From contig CAZTBP010000009.1 of the NCBI GenBank assembly GCA_964612145.1, forward strand, positions 1-64,000: a stretch of 64,000 nucleotides of DNA, given 5' to 3'. The position numbers were made by a program, and so were the translations under genes. The notes below the pieces were generated by a model, which made no database searches, was not told where the DNA came from, and worked only from the letters and a program-made list of their open reading frames with translations. Positions 27,239 through 36,052 of this stretch are shown one piece after another; positions within the stretch are counted from its first letter, which is position 1; each line of letters starts with the position of its first letter. This DNA is from JAGNLV01 sp964612145 (lineage in GTDB: Bacteria; Zixibacteria; MSB-5A5; GN15; FEB-12).

Positions 27239-27742
27239 ATGTCCAAACGCGTAATTGAGTATTCGAGGGCGAGGAGTAAAGCCGAAGAGCTCAAGCAAAA
27301 GGGTAGAAGAATCGTATTCACAAACGGCGTGTTTGACATTATTCACGTTGGCCACGTAGCATACTTGAAAGCCGCTAAGAAACTTGGAGATGTGCTCTGG
27401 GTGGGCTTGAATTCGGATCATTCAGCGAAGCGATTGGGGAAGGGACGAGGTAGGCCCTTCAACTGTGAAGCAGATCGGACCGAGGTCCTACTTTCACTGA
27501 GGCCGGTCAATTATGTTACCATTTTCGATGAAGATACGCCTGAGGCGTTAATTGCTGACATAGCTCCGGATGTTTTGGTCAAAGGCGGGGACTATCTGGT
27601 TGAGAACATCGCGGGTAGAGAGAGTGTGGAGAATCGCGGAGGTGAAGTTAGAGTTATCCCTTATCTTCCAGGGCACTCTACTACTGGGACGATTCAGCGA
27701 ATAGTTGAGACTACCAAAGCGGATGATCCTAAAGACGGATAG
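27239..27742 (+). CDS. hldE2 (rfaE2): D-glycero-beta-D-manno-heptose 1-phosphate adenylyltransferase
   Basis: A 167-residue nucleotidyltransferase that joins AMP to heptose-1-phosphate. It has the cytidylyltransferase-fold motif FTNGVFDIIHVGHVAYL (HxGH), GLNSD, DVLVKGGDY and the late HSTTGTI. It lies 19 nt behind the kinase gene in the same operon. Its base composition is visibly lower in GC than hldE1, shading into the AT-rich segment downstream, so it may have been exchanged together with it. Confidence 0.95.
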   Translation: MSKRVIEYSRARSKAEELKQKGRRIVFTNGVFDIIHVGHVAYLKAAKKLGDVLWVGLNSDHSAKRLGKGRGRPFNCEADRTEVLLSLRPVNYVTIFDEDTPEALIADIAPDVLVKGGDYLVENIAGRESVENRGGEVRVIPYLPGHSTTGTIQRIVETTKADDPKDG

Positions 27743-27815
27743 ACTAGTAATTGCGATAAGGCGTGAACTGCCGCCGAATATATCTACCCTAAGTGCTTGA
27801 GCAGCTCGAGAGTGC

Positions 27816-28682
27816 TTATTCCTTACTCCCATGCTTTTCTATTAGACGCATGCCAGCATGTATCGAAGCCAAGTAGTAGTAAAACATCCAGCTAAACCAA
27901 ATAGGCCGATCATATGTCAACTTCTGCCGTTCATTGTGGTGTCGGATTCCAAAGTTGTTAGCGATATTGAATAGGTCCTTTTCGTCGCGGGAATCCAAAA
28001 CTTTTTTCAGGCGCGGGCGCAGAAATTCAAGTACATCTACCAAGTCTCTTAATGCATCACGGCGAGACTCAATAGAGGCCCCATGATGTGTAAATTTCCG
28101 AATGGCACTTTTCACTCGGCCATCAATATCCCCATCCTGTGTTGCGGGAATGGGAGCTTCGATTAGACGCTCAGTACCTCTTAGTGGCTTCGAATGCACT
28201 TCTCCCTCTTCTGATAAGAGATACCCAGCGGAATAGTCTCTCAAAATTGGGTTGAGTTCAGATCTAAACTCGGATTGACCCGTCTCTTTGTCAAAACTCC
28301 AATAATGCCATCCGCAATTCGAGAAACTATGATATTGGCCGTCTTCAGGTTTGGAGACTTCATCGTGGAGGAATTCAATCATATCAAAAAGATCATGTTC
28401 TTGCCAACCGCCGATATTGTCCCGTATTGGCCAAAGTCCGTTCCTTCGCAGACGCAAGAAAACGGCCGCCTCTAAATCGCTGCCTATAGCCCCGGAAACG
28501 TCGCCCTCATCTACACAATGATAGCCAAATGACTCCTGAAAATAGCACTTTTCAAGAAATTTATTGTATATGAGTAGAAATAGCTGCTTTAGGCGTTCCA
28601 AGTCTATTCTCTGCAGCTCTGAATTCTTGCCGGTCCTCATTGAATAATACTGTCGTTCATCCATCGAAGTTGCTAGCTCCAT
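27816..28682 (-). CDS. Uncharacterised AT-rich gene, possible HEPN/abortive-infection-like protein
   Basis: A 288-residue soluble protein with no signal peptide. I do not recognise the N-terminal 150 residues (W, Y and F rich; FSNCGWHYWSFD). The C-terminal 100 residues are helical and end in LFNIANNFGIRHHNERQK then IWFSWMFYYYLASIHA. The pattern recalls C-terminal modules of mobile, defence-linked proteins, but the exact HEPN R-x4-H motif is not clear. The gene is AT-rich compared with all its neighbours and lies against the direction of the surrounding genes, both signs of horizontal arrival. An alternative start is Met7. Confidence 0.55.
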   Translation of the reverse strand: MELATSMDERQYYSMRTGKNSELQRIDLERLKQLFLLIYNKFLEKCYFQESFGYHCVDEGDVSGAIGSDLEAAVFLRLRRNGLWPIRDNIGGWQEHDLFDMIEFLHDEVSKPEDGQYHSFSNCGWHYWSFDKETGQSEFRSELNPILRDYSAGYLLSEEGEVHSKPLRGTERLIEAPIPATQDGDIDGRVKSAIRKFTHHGASIESRRDALRDLVDVLEFLRPRLKKVLDSRDEKDLFNIANNFGIRHHNERQKLTYDRPIWFSWMFYYYLASIHAGMRLIEKHGSKE

Positions 28683-28848
28683 CTATACTGACCTAGTGGG
28701 TGCAGATTTCCCATTGAGACTCCTTTTTCGCGCGTACGTAGCGCAATATAGGTATGAATACCAGTAATCCAAATAGGATTTTTGGGCGCTTGATGGGTAA
28801 GCAATCTCTCCCCCTTGCATTTCAGCCCCCCGCACTATACCTTTAGCC

Positions 28849-29667
28849 ATGTTTGATCTGGAAGCGACACCGGAGACGACCGTCACCGAACGGCTGGCCG
28901 CGGTCGGGTATGCCCCGGCAGTGGCGGCGAAGTTCTTTGCCGAGGGCAAGTACTCGCGGGCGGTCGAGATCTGCAAGGAGGCGCTGGCCGACGACACCAA
29001 GCTGGTCTCGGTGCGGCTGATCTACGCCAAAGCGCTGTATCACGCCGGGCAGCGGGAGTCGGCGGCGGAGCAGTTCTATGCCGTGCTGTCGCTGGATCCG
29101 GAGAACCTCGTGGCGCTGAAATATCTCGGCGATATCAAGTTTGCCGAGGGGGATCAATACACCGCCCTGGCGCATTACCGTCGGGTGCTGGAGATCGATC
29201 CCGGGTGCCGGGAGTTGTGGTGTGCGGTGAAGACGAGGGTGTCGACTGTGTCGGTTGCAAAAGCTAATGGGCAAGACGATGCGGGTGAGGGTTCTCAGGA
29301 CGCGACTGAGAAAGCGGCGGCGACAGATGAAACGGATCTTACGGTCAGTGAGGTTACCGGGGGAGAGGGACAGACCGCGGCTGAAAAAGACAAATCCGTT
29401 ATCGGCAGCCGGGCGGCCTCGGGCGACACCGAAGTCACAAGAACCGTCACGCTCAAGCGGGCGGGGGAAACGGGTGAGTCAAAACGGAGCGAGCGACTTC
29501 GGGAGATACCGTTTATCACTGAAACAATGGGGGATCTGTATTTGTCGCAGGGGCATTATCGGTTGGCCGCGGAGGTCTTTCGAACTTTGCATGACCGCAA
29601 CCCGGCCCAGCGTCTACAGGACAAACTTGACCAGGCAGAAAAACGAACCAGCGTAAAGGATAAATAA
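28849..29667 (+). CDS. TPR-repeat protein
   Basis: A 272-residue protein with three to four TPR units in residues 20-125 (for example KYSRAVEICKEAL, GQRESAAEQFYAVLSLDPENLVALKYLGDI) and one more near the C-terminus (GHYRLAAEVFRTLHDRNP). A low-complexity acidic linker of about 80 residues separates them. No signal peptide. It precedes the M24 peptidase gene by 3 nt. No clear ribosome site is seen before the ATG, and the upstream bases are AT-rich, so the insertion may have replaced its native leader. Confidence 0.8.
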   Translation: MFDLEATPETTVTERLAAVGYAPAVAAKFFAEGKYSRAVEICKEALADDTKLVSVRLIYAKALYHAGQRESAAEQFYAVLSLDPENLVALKYLGDIKFAEGDQYTALAHYRRVLEIDPGCRELWCAVKTRVSTVSVAKANGQDDAGEGSQDATEKAAATDETDLTVSEVTGGEGQTAAEKDKSVIGSRAASGDTEVTRTVTLKRAGETGESKRSERLREIPFITETMGDLYLSQGHYRLAAEVFRTLHDRNPAQRLQDKLDQAEKRTSVKDK

Positions 29668-29670
29668 GTT

Positions 29671-30744
29671 ATGTCAGCCAAACGTATCGCTACCCTTCGC
29701 AAGAAGATCAAAGCCAACAATCTCGACGGCATGATTATCACGCACCTTGACTACATTCGGTACCTGACCGGATTTACCGGCAGCGCCGGGCTACTGGTGG
29801 TCGGGCCGAAGAGCGCGGATTTTTTCACCGACTTCAGGTACAACGATCAGGCCAAAGCGCAGGTCAAAGGGGCGAAGGTTAATATTGTGCAGGGGGACAC
29901 AATTGAGGGATTGAAGGACCACACTGACCTGGCGAAAAAGAACATGCGGTACGGGATCGACGGCGCGCACGTGACGATGGAGCAGCACAACAAGCTTCGG
30001 CATATATGGCCGGATGTCCTGCTTCCGAAGGCCGAGGATTTGCTGGCCGAGTTGGGCTGGGTGAAAGAAAAGGTCGAACTGGACAAGATCAAGGAGGCGG
30101 TGAGAGTTTCCGACCTGGCGTTTGAGCGGATTTTGAACGTTGTCGCGCCGGGAGTGAGGGAAAACGAACTGGCTGCGGAGTTGGAATACCAGATGAAAAT
30201 GATGGGGTCGAGCAAGCCGGCTTTTGACACGATTGTTGCCTCGGGGTGGCGGTCGGCGCTGCCGCACGGGGTGGCCTCTGATAAAAAGGTCGAAAAAGGT
30301 GATTTTATCACGTTCGATTTTGGGGCGACGGTCGATGGTTACGTGTCGGACATAACCCGTACAATCGTGGTCGGGAAACCGACAAAACGCCAGAAGCGAA
30401 TATACGACATAGTTTTACGCGCCCAGAAGACGGCTATTAAAAAGGTCAAAGCGGGCGTGACAGGCAAAGCGGTCGATACCGCGGCTCGAAATGTGATAAA
30501 ACGGGCCGGATATGGCAGGGAATTCGGGCACGGGACCGGTCACGGAATCGGGTTTTTTGTCCATGTCGGGCCCCGGGTGTCCCAGAAATCGACTGATACA
30601 CTTGAAGTTAACAATGTTGTGACGATTGAGCCGGGAATATATATATCCGGCTGGGGCGGGGTGCGGATTGAGGATGATGTGGTGGTGACCAAATCGTCCT
30701 GTAAAGTCCTGAACAAGGCTCTAAAAAACTTGTTGGAGCTGTAA
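29671..30744 (+). CDS. Xaa-Pro aminopeptidase / M24 family metallopeptidase
   Basis: A 357-residue pita-bread-fold peptidase. A creatinase-like N-terminal domain (residues 1-125) precedes the M24 domain. Metal ligands are visible in FDFGATVDGYVSDITRT (two Asp), GHGTGHGIG (His), TIEPGIY (Glu) and VRIEDDVVV (Glu). It cleaves the N-terminal residue before proline, in the cytoplasm, as PepQ/PepP types do. A weak 5-bp hairpin with TTTT follows at 30773-30788. Confidence 0.94.
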   Translation: MSAKRIATLRKKIKANNLDGMIITHLDYIRYLTGFTGSAGLLVVGPKSADFFTDFRYNDQAKAQVKGAKVNIVQGDTIEGLKDHTDLAKKNMRYGIDGAHVTMEQHNKLRHIWPDVLLPKAEDLLAELGWVKEKVELDKIKEAVRVSDLAFERILNVVAPGVRENELAAELEYQMKMMGSSKPAFDTIVASGWRSALPHGVASDKKVEKGDFITFDFGATVDGYVSDITRTIVVGKPTKRQKRIYDIVLRAQKTAIKKVKAGVTGKAVDTAARNVIKRAGYGREFGHGTGHGIGFFVHVGPRVSQKSTDTLEVNNVVTIEPGIYISGWGGVRIEDDVVVTKSSCKVLNKALKNLLEL

Positions 30745-30841
30745 CGGCAGATTCGTATACTGTGTTGTTGTGAAGCGTCCCGCTTTTGTGCCCGATGCGG
30801 CCGCAACTTTAGTGTAGAGGGGACTCACACAGAAAGTGAAT

Positions 30842-31342
30842 ATGAACGAGAATTATATACGCAAATTAATACGCCTGGTAGAAGAATCGGATATCGATTC
30901 GCTGGAAGTCCATAGTTGGGGACGGAAAGTCCGGATCAATAAGCGACCGGAAAACTCCTCAAACGGGCATGGTGATGCTGCGGTTATCCGTGCATCGGCT
31001 CCGGCCCAGGCCGCTCCTGCACCTTCCGCTCCGGCGCCATCAGCTGCGCCGAAGGCCGAACCGGCTGAAACAGCGGCTCAAGAAGCAGCCGACGACAGCC
31101 GATATGTACCAATAAAGTCGCCAATGGTCGGGACGTTTTATTCGGCCCCGGCTCCGGACGCCGATCCGTACGTGTCTGAGAATCAGAAGATACGTTCCGG
31201 GCAGGTGGTCTGTATTGTTGAGGCGATGAAATTGATGAACGAGATCGAGAGCGAGGTCAATGGCCGGGTGGTCAAGATCCTCGTGAAGAACGCAGAGCCG
31301 ATTGAATTCGGCCAGACGTTGTTCTTGATCGAGCCAGAATAA
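30842..31342 (+). CDS. accB: Biotin carboxyl carrier protein of acetyl-CoA carboxylase
   Basis: A 166-residue carrier. The N-terminal 35 residues match AccB (YIRKLIRLVEESDIDSLEV). An Ala/Pro-rich linker (about 45-90) and the biotinyl domain follow, with EAMKLMNE, where Lys130 carries biotin. It feeds carboxyl groups to the AccA/AccD transferase in fatty-acid synthesis. accC, usually adjacent, lies 4.7 kb downstream here and accA 25 kb away. A GTG two codons upstream is an alternative start. Confidence 0.95.
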   Translation: MNENYIRKLIRLVEESDIDSLEVHSWGRKVRINKRPENSSNGHGDAAVIRASAPAQAAPAPSAPAPSAAPKAEPAETAAQEAADDSRYVPIKSPMVGTFYSAPAPDADPYVSENQKIRSGQVVCIVEAMKLMNEIESEVNGRVVKILVKNAEPIEFGQTLFLIEPE

Positions 31343-31371
31343 AACGGCCTTAACAGCGGAAGGGGTTCTCA

Positions 31372-32535
31372 ATGAATCTCAAGCAGATGCTGGTTGAGAT
31401 GCTCAACCGGAAAGCGTCTGACCTTCATATTCGTGTGGGCGTACGTCCGCACCTGCGGGTCAACGGTAAGCTCGAGCAAATTCCCACCGAGCCGATGACA
31501 ATCGACAACATGGATCAGATCGTGAATCAGATCCTCAACGAAAAGCAGCGTGAGCGGTTCTATCGCAAAAACGAGATGGACCTGGCGCTTTCGGTGGCGA
31601 AACTGGGCCGCTTCCGTATCAACCTTTATCGCCAGCGGGGTACGACGGCGATTGCGATCCGTGCCGTCAACACGACTGTACCGACATTTGAGGAGCTCAA
31701 ATTGCCGGCGGTCATCAAGGACCTGGCGACAACGCGGCGGGGCATGATTATTATCACCGGGACGACCGGTTCGGGTAAATCGACGACGCTGGCGGCGATG
31801 ATCGAGCAGATGAATGCGACACGCCAGGACAACATTCTTACGGTCGAGGACCCAATCGAGTATATCTATCGCGACAAGAAATCGATTATTTCACAGCGCG
31901 AGGTGGGCGGTGATACCGAGACGTTCGCGTCGGCGCTGAGGCATGCGTTCCGTCAGGACCCGGATGTCATCCTGCTCGGTGAGATTCGAGACCTGGAGAC
32001 AATGTCAATCGCGCTGACGGCGGCTGATACCGGTCACCTGGTACTGACAACGCTGCATACGCTGAATGTGGTCGAGACCATTTCGCGTATCATATCGTTT
32101 TTCCCGCCGCACCAGCACGAGCAGATTCGGTTGCTGCTGGGCGGTACGCTCCGGTCGATCGTCTGTCAGCGGCTGCTGGTCAAATCCGACGGGATGGGCC
32201 GGGTGCCGGCGGTTGAGGTCATGATCAACTCCGGTGCGATGAAGGAAGCGATCATGGATCCGCAGAAAACGGCGAATATCTCCGAGTTGATGGAGCAGGG
32301 ATATGTTCAGTACGGCATGCAGACGTTTGACCAGTCGATCATGAAGCTGTACAAAGAAGGTCATATCACCTACGAAGAGGCTATCGCGCAGGCGACCAAT
32401 CCGGATGACTTTGATCTACGGGTCAAGGGAATCACGGGTACCTCGGATCGCTGGGGCGGCGGCGAGGAAGACGAGGACCAGGGTCCGAGTTCGTCGCCGA
32501 GCAACGAAATGCCGGGTGGTTTTAACAAGTTCTGA
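31372..32535 (+). CDS. pilT: Type IV pilus retraction ATPase (PilT)
   Basis: A 387-residue secretion-type hexameric ATPase. Walker A GTTGSGKST is at residues 130-138, the Asp box is LTVEDPIEYIY, Walker B is DVILLGEIRD and the His box is GHLVLTTLHT. It has the short N-terminal PAS-like domain of PilT and lacks the long N-terminus of PilB. The C-terminal 35 residues are Gly/Glu rich and longer than usual. It powers pilus retraction and twitching. No other pilus gene is in the window, and the accB neighbour is probably incidental. A strong terminator follows. Confidence 0.95.
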   Translation: MNLKQMLVEMLNRKASDLHIRVGVRPHLRVNGKLEQIPTEPMTIDNMDQIVNQILNEKQRERFYRKNEMDLALSVAKLGRFRINLYRQRGTTAIAIRAVNTTVPTFEELKLPAVIKDLATTRRGMIIITGTTGSGKSTTLAAMIEQMNATRQDNILTVEDPIEYIYRDKKSIISQREVGGDTETFASALRHAFRQDPDVILLGEIRDLETMSIALTAADTGHLVLTTLHTLNVVETISRIISFFPPHQHEQIRLLLGGTLRSIVCQRLLVKSDGMGRVPAVEVMINSGAMKEAIMDPQKTANISELMEQGYVQYGMQTFDQSIMKLYKEGHITYEEAIAQATNPDDFDLRVKGITGTSDRWGGGEEDEDQGPSSSPSNEMPGGFNKF

Positions 32536-32561
32536 TAGACAGACCAAAGAGTTCTATTCGG

Positions 32562-32585
32562 CCGGGATGCCGCGAGGCGTCCCGG
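32562..32585 (+). terminator. Terminator after pilT
   Basis: A 10-bp stem, CCGGGATGCC with GGCGTCCCGG (one G:U), closes tetraloop GCGA and is followed by seven T. Confidence 0.93.
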
Positions 32586-32716
32586 TTTTTTTGTGGGGTG
32601 TGGGGAGAATACAGGGGAACTCGGGGCGTATCTGCTTTTTTGAACAGGTATAACATCGGTAGCTGTTCATCCAGAGGACAACCCGGACAACTTATATTAG
32701 TGTGAGAGGACAAGTC

Positions 32717-34372
32717 ATGAAGACAAAGAGCGGGATGGTCCATAGATTCTTCGTCCCTGTATTGATTTTTGGGTTGGTGTTGATCTCTGCTCCGGTGCTG
32801 TCTCAAGAGGAACCTACAGCGCCGCAACTCGAAAACCTCGGCGACTACTCACGCGAAATCACAACCAGCAGCGAACTCGCGCAGGAATATTTTGACCAGG
32901 GGCTTAATCTGCATTACGGATTCAATCATATCGAGGCGATCCGGTCCTTTGAACAGGCCCAGCGGCTGGACCCGACTTGTGCGATGGCTTATTGGGGGGA
33001 GGCACTCTCGCGGGGGCCACATTTGAATGCGGCGATGGCGCACGCGAGTGTTGCCCCGGCCCTTGATGCGATCCGGAAGGCGAAAGAGCTTGCCGGCAGC
33101 GCCACGCAGCAAGAGCAGGACTTTATTGAGGCGCTGGCGGCACGGTATGGTGAGGAGTCCACTGACGTTGGCGCGTTTGATCAGGCGTATGCCGATGCGA
33201 TGCGAGAGGTAGCAGCGAAGTACCCTGATGATCCGGACGCCCAGGCGCTGTTTGCCGAGGCGCTGATGGTGACGTCGCGGTGGGACTACTGGCAGCCGAA
33301 CGGCGAGCCGAAGCCGGTGGGGGAGGAGATTGTGTCCACGCTGGAGAAGTCGTTCGAGCGGGATCCGAATCATCCGGGAACGAATCATTTTTATATCCAT
33401 ACAGTCGAGCCAATGCACCCGTCGCGCGGCGAAGAGGCGGCCGATCGTCTGGCGGAGCATGCACCGGAAATCGGGCACCTGCTGCATATGCCGTCGCATA
33501 TTTATCTGCAGATCGGGCGGTATGCGAACGCTTCAACAGCTAATGAGAAGGCGGTGGCGACGGATCGGGAGTACCACCAGGAGTATGGTGCGCGGGGGAT
33601 GTATCGTATCTCCTACATGCCGCACAATTCGATTTACCTGTGCAACACAACCATGATGGAAGGGCGGACGGAGGCGTGTTTGCAGGCAGCGCAAACGACA
33701 CGGGATTTAATCCTGTGGGACCAGTTGATTGCGCCGGGATATGGTTCGCTTACCCAGGGCTACGCGCTGCGATACCAGGTAATGGCGCAATTCGGGAAGT
33801 GGGAGGCGTTGCGTGAAGAGCCGCAACCGGAGCAGGAGTTGATTTATCCGGCTGCGATCTGGCATTATGCCCGCGGGCTGGCCGAGGTTCGGTTAAGGAT
33901 GCTCGATGAAGCGCGGCGGCACCTGGGAAAGATCCGCGCCGTGGCCAATGACGACAGCGCGGAAGAAATGGATGTGTTCAATCCTGCAACTGCGCTGGCA
34001 ATTGTGCGGATGGCGGCGGGTGTGCTCGAGGGCGAGATCGCCGCAGCCGAGGGTGACTACGAAAAAGCAATCAAGACACTTCGGGAAGCGGTCGAGCACG
34101 AGGATAATTTAGGATACCGTGAGCCGCCGCCGTGGTTCGGTGCGGTGCGGCGCACGCTGGGTGCGGTGTTGCTGGAGGCAGGCCGTACGGGTGCGGCCGA
34201 GGCGGTTTATCGAGAGGATTTGCAGCGACACCCGGACAACGGTTGGTCGCTGTTCGGGCTCTATCAGGCGGTAAAGGCGCAGGGCCGACCCGATGAGGCC
34301 GAGGAGATTCATGAGCGATATGAGCAGGCGTGGTCGCGCTCGGATGTTGAGTTGACGAGTTCGCGGTTTTAG
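32717..34372 (+). CDS. Secreted TPR-repeat protein
   Basis: A 551-residue exported protein. The signal peptide (residues 1 to about 30, core VLIFGLVLISAPVLS) is followed by TPR-like helical repeats along the whole length (YFDQGLNLHYGFNHIEAIRSFEQAQRLDPTCAMAYWGEA; ALLEAGRTGAAEAVYREDLQRHPDNGWSLFGLYQA). The conserved segments HFYIHTVE and LLHMPSHIY contain His residues and recur in this exported family, where function is unknown. The ATG at 32717 has AGAGGA 6 nt upstream and is preferred over the GTG at 32702. Confidence 0.85.
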   Translation: MKTKSGMVHRFFVPVLIFGLVLISAPVLSQEEPTAPQLENLGDYSREITTSSELAQEYFDQGLNLHYGFNHIEAIRSFEQAQRLDPTCAMAYWGEALSRGPHLNAAMAHASVAPALDAIRKAKELAGSATQQEQDFIEALAARYGEESTDVGAFDQAYADAMREVAAKYPDDPDAQALFAEALMVTSRWDYWQPNGEPKPVGEEIVSTLEKSFERDPNHPGTNHFYIHTVEPMHPSRGEEAADRLAEHAPEIGHLLHMPSHIYLQIGRYANASTANEKAVATDREYHQEYGARGMYRISYMPHNSIYLCNTTMMEGRTEACLQAAQTTRDLILWDQLIAPGYGSLTQGYALRYQVMAQFGKWEALREEPQPEQELIYPAAIWHYARGLAEVRLRMLDEARRHLGKIRAVANDDSAEEMDVFNPATALAIVRMAAGVLEGEIAAAEGDYEKAIKTLREAVEHEDNLGYREPPPWFGAVRRTLGAVLLEAGRTGAAEAVYREDLQRHPDNGWSLFGLYQAVKAQGRPDEAEEIHERYEQAWSRSDVELTSSRF

Positions 34373-34404
34373 GTGCGCATCGGAGCGAGTGAACCCCGGG
34401 ACGA

Positions 34405-35769
34405 TTACTTCGATCGCATGAAATTCTTCGGCGGTCCAGGATACTGCGGCACGCCTGATTCGACCGGGTTTTCCTGGTTGTTGCTCCATTCGAACCACCC
34501 GCCATCGTACACGGAAATTCGCGGCCAGTTCATCAGGTAGGCGTTAATGAACGCTTCGCTGGCCCGCCAGCCGGTGCCGCAGTAGAAGGCACAATGTTTA
34601 CCGGGGACCACGCCGACCTCGGCCCAGTTGGCCTCAACTTCATGGTACTCGCGCATCGTATGATCGATATTTCGATAGTTTTCCATGTGGTAGGCATCGG
34701 AACCGCAGTTACCGAACACCGCACCGGGGATTCGTCCGGCTCGACCGATGTAATTATAGCCGGATTTCTCGCCGATGAATTCGTCCCAGCTTCGTACGCT
34801 GACCAGTTCGGCGTTGTCTGAGGCGAGGACTTCTTTGGCCTCGGGGGTGTCGACCATGAATTCCGGCCGTCCGGGGATTTTGATACCAAAGTCATCTGCC
34901 GGTGTGGGTGGCTCCTCCTCGGTGGTGAGTTTGTAGCCGGCATCAACCCACGCCACCAGGCCGCCGTTGAGCACGCGCACGTCGCGCACCCCGGCATACA
35001 GCATTATCGCGGCACACCGCATGGCGGCGATATGACCGGCGTTGATACCCGGGAAAGGGTCTTCGACTTTCGGATGGGAGAAGCGGCCGTACATGACCAC
35101 TGTCGTGTCGTGCCGGATACCGAGCTTGAGCAGGTTTTGCCGCAGCAGTTCGGGCGAAACGCGGTTCCAGGTTTCTTCCGATTCGAGAGAGAGGGTGTCG
35201 ACATATACCGCGCCCGGGAGATGACTTTCTTCGTAATCTTCGCGGAAACCGTAGCTGGCATGTCCGAGCACGAAATTGTCCCCTTCAGGACCGGCCGATT
35301 GGCGTTCGGTCAGACGCCGGCTGAGCCAGTCGGGGTGGACCAGTTGTTCGAATCGGGGCAGGAAATCCATCGGTGAGTCCGGTTTTGCGCTCCAGTCATC
35401 GAGGAAGCGGTTGTAGACACGAAGGTCACGATAGTTAATATCGTTCAGGAGATCGGCCATCGCGCCGGTTTCATCTGGTGTGTAGCCGTAAACGATGATC
35501 CGGCGGTCAGGTGTGATGCCTTTGGCCTTCAGTCGGTCCGGCCACTCATCGAATTCGGTCCATCGGAACGGAAAGGTGCGAGCGCCTTTGATATGTCCGC
35601 CGCGTGGTTCATCATGCAGAGCCCAGCCGTTGTACGCGGCGATGGGGCGCGTGTCGATGACGGTTGTGTTGGGATTTTTCAGTTCTGCCAGCAATTGGGC
35701 GGTGTCGATCTCAGCGGTTTTGGTCGTGACTGCCGGGTCGTTACGGGATGGTTGCTTGGGATTAGGCAT
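34405..35769 (-). CDS. Three-domain rhodanese-type sulfurtransferase
   Basis: A 454-residue protein without a signal peptide, built of three rhodanese domains (about 20-125, 150-285 and 315-440). Only the third has an active-site cysteine: Cys397 in FYCGTGWRAS, the persulfide-forming loop. In the first domain the loop reads VYGYTPDET and in the second MYGRFSHPK, both without Cys, so they are probably structural. The substrate may be thiosulfate or 3-mercaptopyruvate, unproven. GGAGGTTTC lies just upstream of the ATG. It is convergent with the TPR gene. Confidence 0.88.
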   Translation of the reverse strand: MPNPKQPSRNDPAVTTKTAEIDTAQLLAELKNPNTTVIDTRPIAAYNGWALHDEPRGGHIKGARTFPFRWTEFDEWPDRLKAKGITPDRRIIVYGYTPDETGAMADLLNDINYRDLRVYNRFLDDWSAKPDSPMDFLPRFEQLVHPDWLSRRLTERQSAGPEGDNFVLGHASYGFREDYEESHLPGAVYVDTLSLESEETWNRVSPELLRQNLLKLGIRHDTTVVMYGRFSHPKVEDPFPGINAGHIAAMRCAAIMLYAGVRDVRVLNGGLVAWVDAGYKLTTEEEPPTPADDFGIKIPGRPEFMVDTPEAKEVLASDNAELVSVRSWDEFIGEKSGYNYIGRAGRIPGAVFGNCGSDAYHMENYRNIDHTMREYHEVEANWAEVGVVPGKHCAFYCGTGWRASEAFINAYLMNWPRISVYDGGWFEWSNNQENPVESGVPQYPGPPKNFMRSK

Positions 35770-35936
35770 GAAACCTCCGGAGATTTATCAGCATCGCGCG
35801 TTTTTGGTCAATCGGAGCACTGTAGAGGATATACCGGGGTGTCGGAGCAGGCTGATCGATACCTTATGTACCGCTGTAACACGTTTTTATCGTTGTTGTT
35901 CGGGACGACCGAGAAACCGCGCGGGCGCCTTTTCGT

Positions 35937-35965
35937 TTGGCTTAAAACGGCTTTTGCCATATATT
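35937..35965 (+). promoter_or_regulatory. Candidate promoter for accC
   Basis: TTGGCT and TATATT are separated by 17 bp, about 90 nt upstream of the accC GTG. Confidence 0.4.
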
Positions 35966-36052
35966 AAGCAATTGTAACCGGCAGCGGAGTGGGCCTGTTG
36001 TGGGCCGCTCAAATGGTTGCGTTTGCCGCTTAACTGAAGACGAAGGATAGCT

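Noticed and set aside
28683..29000. 105-codon minus-strand ORF next to the AT-rich gene
   Set aside because: Overlaps the TPR gene start and shows only Ser/Ala-rich antisense composition.
30773..30788. Terminator after the M24 peptidase
   Set aside because: The stem has only 5 bp with a 3-nt loop; too weak to list as a feature.
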